Source of the DNA: a virus
Strand: one strand, 5' to 3'
IMG/VR virus record: IMGVR_UViG_3300013126_000184
Location: 1-28,453 of that record
DNA: 28,453 nucleotides
Of this stretch, positions 7,703 to 15,331 are shown in pieces; position 1 is the first letter of the stretch, and each line of letters opens with the position of its first letter. The notes below the pieces were generated by a model that ran no database searches, was not told the origin of the DNA, and worked only from the letters and a program-made list of their open reading frames with translations. Made by a program: the position numbers and the translations under genes.

Positions 7703-9463
7703 ATGCTGACAGTACAAGAAATATTTAAGGAATATGCTAGATGTTTGACAAATCCTATATATGCCATTGAGACTTATTTGGAAACATTCGATAAGACTCA
7801 AGAAGGGTTTGTTCCTTTTAGATTATTCCCAAGACAGAAAGAGATTATATCAGCTTATGAGAAACATAGATTTAACATTGTAACCAAACCTAGACAAGCT
7901 GGGGTATCAACAACAACAGCTGCATATATGTCAATAAAGGTTGGTTTTGCGGATAAAGATAACCCAGAAGCGATTCTAATCATTGCCAACAAGCAAGAAT
8001 TAGCTTTCGAGTTCTTGGCTAAAATTAAAGACTTTTTAGGTCAATTACCTAGATGGGTATGGGGTCATGAATATTATGGTAACGCTAAAAATGAAAGCAA
8101 ATCAATATTCCTTACAGACTCTAAAAAAGAAATTAAATTACCTAACGGTAGTCGTGTAAAAGCGGTTGCTACATCGAAAGACGCATTAAGGGGTTTTACA
8201 CCTACATTCTTAATAATGGATGAGGCTGCATATATCGATAACGGTGCTGAAGTGTTTGGTGCTGCTCTTACTGCATTGGGTACGGGTGGACGAGCAACAC
8301 TTATTTCAACTCCAAACGGTATGGATGCGTTATATTACAAAACATACGACCAAGCTAGAAACAAAAAGAATAACTTCAATATCATTGAAATGAAATGGTA
8401 TGAAGATTTACGTTACAACAAAGATTTGCGTTGGGTTAAAGGTGATGATGTAGAACCAGAATATGAATTTACATTTGCATCTTATAATGCTCGTATAGCT
8501 GAAGGTTGGAAGCCAACTTCTTCATGGTATGAAGAAATGTGTAGAGGTATGAACAACGATGCTAAAATGATTGCACAAGAGTTAGATGTGTCATTTATTG
8601 GTTCTGGGGGTAACGTTATTAACGAAGAATATATTGAATTCCATGAGAAAACAAACGTTAAAATACCAAAATATACAGCTGGTTTAGAACAAGAAATTTG
8701 GGTTTGGGAAGAACCACAAGAAAACCATCAATACATAATGGGTGTGGACGTTTCCAGAGGTGATGGAGAAGATTCATCAACAATTGTTATAATTGATTTC
8801 ACTACAATGGAACAAGTTATGGAGTATCAAGGTAAGATACAACCAGATTTATTAGCTCAAATAGTTGAGGAATACGGTGATTTATACAAGGCATATACGG
8901 TTGTCGATGTAACTGGTGGTATGGGTGTATCAACTGTGTTAAAACTATTAGAATTTGAATATAAACATTTGCATTATGATGATTCAAGTGGTAAAATATT
9001 ATCTGCTAGGCAAAGAGAATTGACAACACACAATAAACAAAACAAAATTCCAGGTTTCCACGCAACAAATGTGCGTCTACCAATGATTTCAAATTTAGAA
9101 TATAAGATTAGAACAAATGCTGTTAAGATACGTTCTAGTAGAATTATATCTGAAATGAAAACGTTTATTTACAAAAACGGTAGACCAGACCACATGGAAG
9201 GTTACCATGATGATTTACTTATGTCATTGGCAATGTGTTTATGGGTTATGGAACATTCATTTAAAAATTTGGAGAGATTAGAAAAACAAACAAAAGCAAT
9301 TTTGTCTAGTTGGATGTCATCATCTAACCCATTACCAACAAAAACAGTAGTTAATCCAGTAACAAAACAAAAGGAAACAAAAATAAATCCAGACCATAAA
9401 GCATATCGTAATGTTCAAGACCCTAGAGGTGAATATGCGTGGCTGTTTGGAAGAATGAAATAA
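7703..9463 (+). CDS. terL: Terminase large subunit (T4 gp17-like)
   Basis: The product is the ATP-driven DNA packaging motor and headful nuclease, which docks on the portal. The start at ATG 7703 gives 586 residues; a GTG at 7664 would place the promoter element inside the gene. The ATPase domain shows Walker A KPRQAGVST (62-70) and Walker B FLIMDEAAY (169-177), with a following LISTPNG coupling motif (200-206). The C-terminal RNase H-like nuclease has acidic residues in MGVDVSRGDGEDSS (D349 region), VVDVTGGMG (D402 region) and YHDDLLMSLA (D503/D504). Length and motif order match T4 gp17, which is about 610 aa. The next gene follows after 11 nt. Confidence 0.95.
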   Translation: MLTVQEIFKEYARCLTNPIYAIETYLETFDKTQEGFVPFRLFPRQKEIISAYEKHRFNIVTKPRQAGVSTTTAAYMSIKVGFADKDNPEAILIIANKQELAFEFLAKIKDFLGQLPRWVWGHEYYGNAKNESKSIFLTDSKKEIKLPNGSRVKAVATSKDALRGFTPTFLIMDEAAYIDNGAEVFGAALTALGTGGRATLISTPNGMDALYYKTYDQARNKKNNFNIIEMKWYEDLRYNKDLRWVKGDDVEPEYEFTFASYNARIAEGWKPTSSWYEEMCRGMNNDAKMIAQELDVSFIGSGGNVINEEYIEFHEKTNVKIPKYTAGLEQEIWVWEEPQENHQYIMGVDVSRGDGEDSSTIVIIDFTTMEQVMEYQGKIQPDLLAQIVEEYGDLYKAYTVVDVTGGMGVSTVLKLLEFEYKHLHYDDSSGKILSARQRELTTHNKQNKIPGFHATNVRLPMISNLEYKIRTNAVKIRSSRIISEMKTFIYKNGRPDHMEGYHDDLLMSLAMCLWVMEHSFKNLERLEKQTKAILSSWMSSSNPLPTKTVVNPVTKQKETKINPDHKAYRNVQDPRGEYAWLFGRMK

Positions 9464-9474
9464 GATAAATAAAA

Positions 9475-9711
9475 ATGGCAGTAGGTAGAAAAGTATTTAT
9501 GCAAAAGAACATTGGTTCTACTTTGTATAAATGGTCGCCAGAACCGACCAACTATGATAAAAAGGTTAAAACAAACAAAATAAAAGATTTTTGTAACGCA
9601 ATAGCTGGTTCACAAGGTGAGGATTGGATAAGCACTTATGTTTATGACATATCTGTTGTTAACTACGAACAAGTTAGATTAGCATACGTTGAGTGTGGGT
9701 ATGTTGAATAA
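9475..9711 (+). CDS. Small hypothetical protein between terL and portal, 78 aa
   Basis: The ATG follows terL by 11 nt with an A-rich leader. The protein starts MAVGRKVFMQKNIGSTLYKW and contains the pattern FCNAIAGSQGEDWISTYVYD. It is soluble, small and mixed alpha/beta, with no recognised motif. In T4 the sheath (gp18) and tube (gp19) genes lie at this position; this protein is far too short to be either. I do not recognise it. Confidence 0.7.
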   Translation: MAVGRKVFMQKNIGSTLYKWSPEPTNYDKKVKTNKIKDFCNAIAGSQGEDWISTYVYDISVVNYEQVRLAYVECGYVE

Positions 9712-9738
9712 CTATTTAATTTATCAATTTAATGATTA

Positions 9739-9745
9739 TATTTCA
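9739..9745 (+). promoter_or_regulatory. Weak late-type element TATTTCA before portal
   Basis: TATTTCA (in the context TTATATTTCAATAAA) lies 13 nt before the portal ATG. It is a one-base variant of the TATTTAT element, at the typical distance. Confidence 0.4.
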
Positions 9746-9758
9746 ATAAAAATAAAAT

Positions 9759-11792
9759 ATGGCTAAACAAAATTTAACAATATTTCAAAGGTTGGGACAA
9801 GTTATCAGTCCAGACGGAATTAAACCAAAAAAACAACCTTCGGTACAAAGATACAATATTGGTAACGGTGAGTTACTAAAAACCGATAATAAAGCTGATT
9901 ATGAAACAGCTAAGTTACAAGCGCAACAAAATAAATACTTAGGTCAAGTTTGGAAAAAGGTTGAAAACGGTTTGTTCCAACAATCAATAAACTATGAAAC
10001 AACACGTATTGGTTCATATTCTGATTTTGAGGCAATGGAGTTTTATCCAACTATTGCAGCTGCTTTGGATGTGATGATGGAAGAATCAACAACACTAAAC
10101 AATCAAGGTAAAATGCTTAACATTTATTCGGATAGTAAACGTGTTAAAACAATATTGGAAGATTTATTCTTCAACAGATTAGATTTCCATACAGCATGTC
10201 CAATGTGGACTAGAAATACATGTAAATATGGGGATAATTTCGTTTTTCTTCATATTGATGGCACAAACGGTATTGTTGGTGCTAAACAAATGCCTAACTA
10301 CGAAATGGAACGTAGAGAAAGCGGTTTATTCGATATGATTAGCGGTAGAGAATTAAATAGTCCAGAGATTTCTGCTGGTGATAAAGTTAAATTTTTCTGG
10401 AGAGGTCGTGATGTTGAATTTAATTCTTGGCAAATAGCTCACTTTAGATTGTTGGGTGATGATAGAAGATTACCATATGGTACTTCTGTTTTAGAGAAGG
10501 CTAGACGTATTTGGAAACAGTTGTTACTATCTGAAGATTCAATGCTTGTTTATCGTGTGACTAGAGCACCAGAAAGACGTGTGTACAAAATATATGTTGG
10601 TAACATTGATGATGCTGATGTTGAACAATACGTGAATGCTATTGCTGACAGATTTAAACGTATGCCAATTATTGACCCACAAACTGGTCAAATCGATTTA
10701 CGTTATAACCAATTAGCTAACGACCAAGATTTCTTCATTCCAGTTAGAGATGAATCCGCACCTAACCCAATCGATACATTGCCAGGTGCATCCAATCTTG
10801 ACCAAATTGCAGATATTGAATATCTAAGAAGTAATTTATTTACCGCATTACGTGTTCCTAAACCATTCTTGGGTTTTGAAGAAGCAACTGGTGAAGGTAA
10901 AAACTTAGCATTACAAGATATCCGTTTTTCTAGAACGATAAATCGTATTCAGCAATCTATTTTACAAGAATTAAATAAAATAGCAATCATTCATTTATAT
11001 TTGTTAGGTTTTGAAGACGAGTTAGATAATTTTACATTAACATTAAATAACCCATCAACACAAGCTGAAATGCTTAAAGTTGAACATTTACAACTTAAAG
11101 TTACATTACTTAAAGACGCTGTTGCTGATATTGGTAATGGATTTGGAACTATGTCATGGACACGTGCACATAGAGAAATTATGGGTTGGTCAGATGATGA
11201 GATTAAACAAGATTTACTTGAACAACGCATGGAAAAAGCAGCTGCTGCTGAATTGGCGAATACTGCTGCTGTTATTAAACATACTGGTATGTTCGATACT
11301 GTTGATAGAATTTATGGGGATTACCAAGCTGCCCTTAATGGTGGCGGTGGTGCTGGTGCTGAAGGTGGTGACGAAGGTTCTGCTGGTGGTGGCGGTGGAG
11401 GCGGCTTCGGTGGAGGCGGCTTCGGTGGTGAAGATTTAGATTTTGGTGGTGAAGGTGAAGCTGGTGCTGAAGAGGCTGCTGGAGAAGAAGGTGCAGCCGC
11501 AACAGAAGCTGGTGGTGAAACTGGTTCTATTGAAGCTGCTGCTGGTGAACCAGTTGCTGAAACTATAAAAAGAACTGAAAAATTATTGGCTGAACAAAGA
11601 AATATATTATCTAATAATTTAACACAAAGAGCCAACAAGTATAAAAACAAATATGTTGATATATTGGTTGAGACTATAAAACCAGATAACACTTCAAAAG
11701 TTGAGAAAATAAAAATATACGATAAAAATCTTAAAATAAACAAAGAGATTGATAACATAATTGACGATATCGATAAAATGTTGGAAGAATAA
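9759..11792 (+). CDS. Portal vertex protein (T4 gp20-like)
   Basis: The product is a dodecameric ring at the unique head vertex, through which DNA is packaged and ejected. Family landmarks include YPTIAAALDVMMEESTTLN near residue 95, the WTRNTCKYGDNFVFLHIDG region, PERRVYKIYVGN, and the stretch DTLPGASNLDQIADIEYLRS (about 339-358). LRVPKPFLGFEEATGEG follows. The position between terL and the protease is that of T4 gene 20. At 677 residues it is longer than T4 gp20 (524). The extra C-terminal part begins near residue 527 with a Gly/Ala/Glu-rich segment, contains GGGFGGGGFGG, and ends in a helical tail. The DNA of that segment is locally GC-rich in an AT-rich genome. Confidence 0.93.
   Translation: MAKQNLTIFQRLGQVISPDGIKPKKQPSVQRYNIGNGELLKTDNKADYETAKLQAQQNKYLGQVWKKVENGLFQQSINYETTRIGSYSDFEAMEFYPTIAAALDVMMEESTTLNNQGKMLNIYSDSKRVKTILEDLFFNRLDFHTACPMWTRNTCKYGDNFVFLHIDGTNGIVGAKQMPNYEMERRESGLFDMISGRELNSPEISAGDKVKFFWRGRDVEFNSWQIAHFRLLGDDRRLPYGTSVLEKARRIWKQLLLSEDSMLVYRVTRAPERRVYKIYVGNIDDADVEQYVNAIADRFKRMPIIDPQTGQIDLRYNQLANDQDFFIPVRDESAPNPIDTLPGASNLDQIADIEYLRSNLFTALRVPKPFLGFEEATGEGKNLALQDIRFSRTINRIQQSILQELNKIAIIHLYLLGFEDELDNFTLTLNNPSTQAEMLKVEHLQLKVTLLKDAVADIGNGFGTMSWTRAHREIMGWSDDEIKQDLLEQRMEKAAAAELANTAAVIKHTGMFDTVDRIYGDYQAALNGGGGAGAEGGDEGSAGGGGGGGFGGGGFGGEDLDFGGEGEAGAEEAAGEEGAAATEAGGETGSIEAAAGEPVAETIKRTEKLLAEQRNILSNNLTQRANKYKNKYVDILVETIKPDNTSKVEKIKIYDKNLKINKEIDNIIDDIDKMLEE
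11394..11423 (+). repeat. 15-bp tandem repeat in the portal Gly-rich segment
   Basis: Two exact copies of GGTGGAGGCGGCTTC lie at 11394-11408 and 11409-11423, encoding GGGGF twice. They are embedded in a longer Gly/Ala/Glu-rich tract of simple codons at about 11337-11560. Confidence 0.8.
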
Positions 11793-11813
11793 TCTTTTTT
11801 ATTTCAGATAAGA

Positions 11814-11820
11814 TATTTAT
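11814..11820 (+). promoter_or_regulatory. Candidate late promoter element TATTTAT
   Basis: TATTTAT lies 14 nt before the ATG at 11835. Its flanks (GATATTTATAATAAAAA) are almost identical to those of the minus-strand element before the gene starting at 21360. Confidence 0.6.
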
Positions 11821-11834
11821 AATAAAAAATTAAA

Positions 11835-12632
11835 ATGGCTAAAATAGATATTACAAACACCGTAAAAAACTTTGGTAAGATAAAAAACGCATACAATGAA
11901 ATACTTGTAGAAAGCGTTATTACTAAAAGCAAAGATAAAAAAGATTTGTTTAAATCTTATGTTAAAACTATAAAAGAAAATGAGATTTTGAAAAATCAAT
12001 TTTTGATATACGATTTGATTGAAAATAAAGTTGAACCTAACGAAACAAAGGCTAAAATATTTTTAGATGAGTGTTTGAGTATCATGTCGGAATATAACAC
12101 ATCTGAAATTTTAAAAGCTAATAAAAAATTAGCTGAAGGAATCATTTGGGAAAAAGAGTACGAATACGATAAAAAAGATTTGCATGAAAATATTTCCATT
12201 TTGTTATGTACTGGTAAAACATCTAAAACTATTGAATCAATAGTTGAGGCTAAATCATATGTTATTAACTACATAATGAGTAATACTATAAAAGAAAATC
12301 AAGAAGGTTATGGTTTACCAAATAGTGTTGTATCAAAAATAATGGTTGAAAAATACAACGACAAATATTCATCTTTAGATGAATCAGAAAAACAAATACT
12401 TAAAACTCTTATTGATTCAGATGATACTACTAAAAAAGAAGTTTACTCAAACACAATTAGAGAATGTATTGATTTGATTAATGAAAAATTAAAAGAATCT
12501 GATTTAGATACAAAAGACAGATTACTTCGTGTAAAAGATAAATTATTAAATGACAAACAAGAAATCAATGAGGATTATCCAAAAAATATATCTAAATTGG
12601 TTGAATTGAGAGCATCGTTAAAAACGAACTAA
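11835..12632 (+). CDS. Hypothetical helical protein in the head module, 265 aa
   Basis: The gene lies between portal and protease, where T4 carries the small head proteins gp67 and gp68; this one is much larger. The sequence is Lys/Glu/Ile-rich and largely predicted helical. Examples are KSYVKTIKENEILKNQFLIY and AKIFLDECLSIMSEYNTSEI, with long coiled-coil-like stretches in the last third (LKESDLDTKDRLLRVKDKLL). There is no signal peptide, membrane segment or Cys motif. A head-assembly or core role is plausible from position and from its own late-type promoter element, but the family is not recognised. Confidence 0.68.
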   Translation: MAKIDITNTVKNFGKIKNAYNEILVESVITKSKDKKDLFKSYVKTIKENEILKNQFLIYDLIENKVEPNETKAKIFLDECLSIMSEYNTSEILKANKKLAEGIIWEKEYEYDKKDLHENISILLCTGKTSKTIESIVEAKSYVINYIMSNTIKENQEGYGLPNSVVSKIMVEKYNDKYSSLDESEKQILKTLIDSDDTTKKEVYSNTIRECIDLINEKLKESDLDTKDRLLRVKDKLLNDKQEINEDYPKNISKLVELRASLKTN

Positions 12633-12637
12633 GGGTA

Positions 12638-12666
12638 TTGACTTTCTCCTGGATTTTTATTATAAT
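12638..12666 (+). promoter_or_regulatory. Sigma-70-like promoter TTGACT-N17-TATAAT
   Basis: TTGACT (12638-12643) is followed after exactly 17 nt by TATAAT (12661-12666), 14 nt before the ATG at 12681. It matches the E. coli-type consensus at 11 of 12 positions. Bacteroidota promoters normally differ from this, so it may be fortuitous or read by a phage factor. Confidence 0.4.
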
Positions 12667-12680
12667 TAATAAAAAAAAAT

Positions 12681-13124
12681 ATGAAGACGGGAAAAGAGGT
12701 AAAAACAAACATTTTTAAAAATTATAACGTAACTTTTGGTAGCGTTAATAATAAAAACCCTAAAGCGATTTATATAAACATATCTTCATGGGCTGAGCCG
12801 ATAGATGATGATAACGTTAATTATACTTCAAGTATTAGGTCACTTAACAAAAAAATAAAACAAACATTATTTAATGTTTTTGATTCAGATAATGAGTGTT
12901 TGTTTGATAAACAGAGAACCATAGTAGATTTAGATATTAGGGAATCTGGAATAAGATACGGTAAAAGAAGTTTTATGAGTTGTGAGGTTACATTGTATCT
13001 ATTTAACGAACATTCAATAACATCAACATACATGAAAGAAAATTTAGAAGTGTTGACTGATTATTTGATTAAAAATGTTTTTGAGAATAACAAAACGTTC
13101 AAATTTAATAAGAAAAAAAATTAA
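12681..13124 (+). CDS. Conserved hypothetical phage protein, 147 aa
   Basis: It starts at an ATG after an A9 leader and ends just before a strong terminator. Its recognisable parts are MKTGKEVKTNIFKNYNVTFG, then PKAIYINISSWAEP and the segment VDLDIRESGIRYGKRSFMSC followed by EVTLYLF. This looks like a compact alpha/beta protein with conserved blocks. I recall similar proteins near the head genes of T4-like phages, but no function. Together with the 265-aa gene it fills the interval between portal and protease. Confidence 0.72.
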   Translation: MKTGKEVKTNIFKNYNVTFGSVNNKNPKAIYINISSWAEPIDDDNVNYTSSIRSLNKKIKQTLFNVFDSDNECLFDKQRTIVDLDIRESGIRYGKRSFMSCEVTLYLFNEHSITSTYMKENLEVLTDYLIKNVFENNKTFKFNKKKN

Positions 13125-13126
13125 TT

Positions 13127-13150
13127 AAAGCCCCGTATGGGGCTTTTTTT
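13127..13150 (+). terminator. Rho-independent terminator before the protease gene
   Basis: AAAGCCCC (13127-13134) pairs with GGGGCTTT (13139-13146) around the loop GTAT, followed by more T. It is a strong 8-bp stem with 4 GC pairs. Confidence 0.9.
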
Positions 13151-13162
13151 GTTATCGGAATA

Positions 13163-13169
13163 TATTTAT
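13163..13169 (+). promoter_or_regulatory. Candidate late promoter element TATTTAT for the protease
   Basis: TATTTAT (in the context AATATATTTATATC) lies 18 nt before the ATG at 13188 and directly after a terminator. Confidence 0.6.
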
Positions 13170-13187
13170 ATCTATAAGCAATTAATT

Positions 13188-13910
13188 ATGGATATGAATT
13201 ATAACAATATAAAGGTACTTAAACGTGGTCAAAGTGGGTTTGGTTATTTGATTGAACATGATGCTGGATATATTAGTCCAGACGAACCAAGAAACCAACC
13301 TTTCATTAATGAAATTAAAAAATTAGAATCTGGCAAATTAGTAATTGCCGAACCTCTTATCGTTTATGTAGTATTACAAAAATACGGTATCCTAAATAGA
13401 AACGGTAGGATTTATCCAGAAGCAGTACTTAAATCACAAGACAAAATTTATCAACAAGCTATACGTGAACGTAGGGCTGTAGGTGAACTAGACCACCCAG
13501 AAAGTTCTATAATTGCTGGTGATAGAATATCACACAACATTATTGAAACGTGGTGGGAAGGTCACACACTTATGGGTAAGATGGAAATCATTATGAGCCC
13601 TGGGTTTGTTAATTATGGTATTATATCATGTAAAGGTGATGATGTTGCCAACATGTTAAGAAACAGAATTAAGATTGGTGTATCGTCACGTGGGGTAGGT
13701 TCATTAAAAGAAGGTAAGAATGGCGAACAAATAGTACAAGATGATTTTGAGATTATTTGTTGGGATGTTGTTACCGCACCATCTACACCAGATGCATGGA
13801 TTGGAAGAAGTGCAGAAGAACTAAGACCATACGTTGAAAATGTAGAAGTGAAAAAACCATTATTAAAAGAAAATCTATTAGATGATTTAGATAAATTTTT
13901 ATCTGAATAA
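13188..13910 (+). CDS. Prohead core protease (T4 gp21-like)
   Basis: The product is the serine protease that matures the prohead by cleaving scaffold and capsid proteins, then itself. The ATG at 13188 gives 240 residues; an upstream frame to 13137 would run through the terminator. The family signatures are NRNGRIYPEAVL (70-81), GELDHPESS (99-107, catalytic H103) and GVSSRGVGS (164-172, with S166 or S167 as nucleophile). Then come DDFEIICWDVVTAPSTPDAW (185-204). Order and spacing fit the herpes-assemblin-like protease fold of gp21 (T4: 212 aa). The C-terminal helix KENLLDDLDKFLSE may be the scaffold-targeting tail. Confidence 0.93.
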   Translation: MDMNYNNIKVLKRGQSGFGYLIEHDAGYISPDEPRNQPFINEIKKLESGKLVIAEPLIVYVVLQKYGILNRNGRIYPEAVLKSQDKIYQQAIRERRAVGELDHPESSIIAGDRISHNIIETWWEGHTLMGKMEIIMSPGFVNYGIISCKGDDVANMLRNRIKIGVSSRGVGSLKEGKNGEQIVQDDFEIICWDVVTAPSTPDAWIGRSAEELRPYVENVEVKKPLLKENLLDDLDKFLSE

Positions 13911-13952
13911 TAATTTTTTTTTGATAAAAATGATTTTTCGTTAAAATACACA

Positions 13953-13959
13953 TATTTAT
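13953..13959 (+). promoter_or_regulatory. Candidate late promoter element TATTTAT for the scaffold
   Basis: The sequence CATATTTATTAA is the same as at terL, but here it lies 58 nt from the ATG at 14018, giving an unusually long AT-rich leader. Confidence 0.5.
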
Positions 13960-14017
13960 TAACAAATGAGGATAAACTCATAATTAGCTATTATAAAAAA
14001 TATTAAATTAACATAAA

Positions 14018-15301
14018 ATGGCAGAAAAAAAATCAATACTTGAAGAAGCACTTTTGGATATCACAAATATTCAAAACGCTCTCAATGCTAACACAAAAGA
14101 AATACTTCGTTCTGTAGCGAAAGAAGAAATTGACGGTGTTGTGAAAGAATCTTTATCCGAAAAGATTTATGAAGAAGAAGATGTCGATACTTTAGAAGAA
14201 ACATCTCACGCTGAACACGAAAAAGCTGAATCTAAAGAAGAAAAAAAAGCTGAACACGAAAAAGGTGAAGAGAAAAAAGAGAAATCTGAAATGAAAGAAT
14301 CTAAAGAAGATGTCGAAGAAGAAAAAATGAATGAAGGCATGTACGAAGAAGGTATGTACGAAGAAGGTATGTACGAAGAAGGTAAGGGTGAAGAGTCACT
14401 AGAAGAACTTGACATGACTGGAGCTTCAGACGATGATGTTATCGCTATCTACAAAAAATTAAGTGGTGATGATGAAATCGAAATTGTTGGTGATGAACTT
14501 CACTTAAACGTAACAGAACCAGGTGAGTATATCGTAAAATTAGATTCACTAAATGATGTGGATGACACTGATGAGTTAGATATCGATGCTGACGAAATGG
14601 GTGACGAAACTGATGATGTTGAATACGATATCGAAATGGATGATGAAGACGAATCTGAAGAGGGTTCTGAAGAAGAAGGTGAAAACTTAGATGTTATTGC
14701 TTCTGACGAAGAAGAAACTGAAGAAGAAGATGAATTAGAAGAAAACATCGGTAATGTAAACGGTGCTGCTGGTCACCAAGGTCAAAGAAGACATGGTTCT
14801 TCACACTTAGGTTACGGTAAAAAATCTGTTGACGGTGAAAAACTTGAAGAAGTTCAAAAAGCTAGACAAATAGTTTCTGAAACAGCGAAAAAATATAACA
14901 GCTTATTAACTGAAGCTAAAAAATTAAAAGTTGAGAATGAAGAATTCAGAACAGCTCTTAAAGAATTTAGAACTAAGTTAGTTGAAACGGTTGTTTTCAA
15001 TAGTAATTTAACTTATGTTACAAAATTATTTATGGAACACTCTACAACAAAAGCTGAAAAACAAAACATTATAAAAAGATTTGATGAGGAAGTAACTAAC
15101 CTTAAAGAGTCTAAAAAACTTTACAAAACTATTGCAAACGAATTAGATAATAGAAAACCGATTGCTGAGTCAGTAGAGAATAAAATCATTAAAGAGGCGG
15201 CTACAAGTACTTCTAAACAATTAAACGAAAGTACTGCGTATGTTGACCCATCAACGAAGAGAATCATGGATTTGATTAACAGAGTTGAGAAAAGAAAATA
15301 A
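14018..15301 (+). CDS. Prohead core scaffold protein (T4 gp22-like)
   Basis: The product would be the internal scaffold around which the capsid assembles and which the protease later degrades. The assignment rests on position (between protease and capsid), very high Glu/Asp/Lys content, and a C-terminal coiled-coil region: ARQIVSETAKKYNSLLTEAK, then KVENEEFRTALKEFRTKLVE and LYKTIANELDNRKPIAE. This region resembles the gp22 C-terminus. Residues 1-45 are helical. The middle (about 60-250) is an acidic low-complexity linker with three MYEEG repeats. At 427 residues it is longer than T4 gp22 (269), mainly because of that linker. Several L/I-x-E sites, such as LLTE, are possible protease targets. 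Confidence 0.88.
   Translation: MAEKKSILEEALLDITNIQNALNANTKEILRSVAKEEIDGVVKESLSEKIYEEEDVDTLEETSHAEHEKAESKEEKKAEHEKGEEKKEKSEMKESKEDVEEEKMNEGMYEEGMYEEGMYEEGKGEESLEELDMTGASDDDVIAIYKKLSGDDEIEIVGDELHLNVTEPGEYIVKLDSLNDVDDTDELDIDADEMGDETDDVEYDIEMDDEDESEEGSEEEGENLDVIASDEEETEEEDELEENIGNVNGAAGHQGQRRHGSSHLGYGKKSVDGEKLEEVQKARQIVSETAKKYNSLLTEAKKLKVENEEFRTALKEFRTKLVETVVFNSNLTYVTKLFMEHSTTKAEKQNIIKRFDEEVTNLKESKKLYKTIANELDNRKPIAESVENKIIKEAATSTSKQLNESTAYVDPSTKRIMDLINRVEKRK
14333..14392 (+). repeat. 15-bp tandem repeat encoding EGMYE in the scaffold
   Basis: Units GAAGGYATGTACGAA lie at 14333-14347, 14348-14362 and 14363-14377, with a diverged fourth copy at 14378-14392. They preserve the reading frame and extend the acidic linker. 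Confidence 0.88.
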
Positions 15302-15331
15302 TAACCTTATAACAAAAAATAAAAAACAATT

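Noticed and set aside
11321-11758. 145-aa open frame on the minus strand, rich in Pro, Ala and Ser
   Set aside because: It is the antisense of the portal Gly/Ala/Glu tract; low-complexity GC-rich codons keep all frames open there, and the protein has no natural composition.
13966-13983. Five-codon upstream reading frame in the scaffold leader (MRINS)
   Set aside because: Such short frames are frequent by chance in AT-rich leaders, and there is no sign of attenuation.
14500-14748. Serine-rich open frame on the minus strand opposite the scaffold
   Set aside because: It is the antisense of GAA/GAT codon runs, which yields long Ser frames without stops; no leader or conserved pattern.
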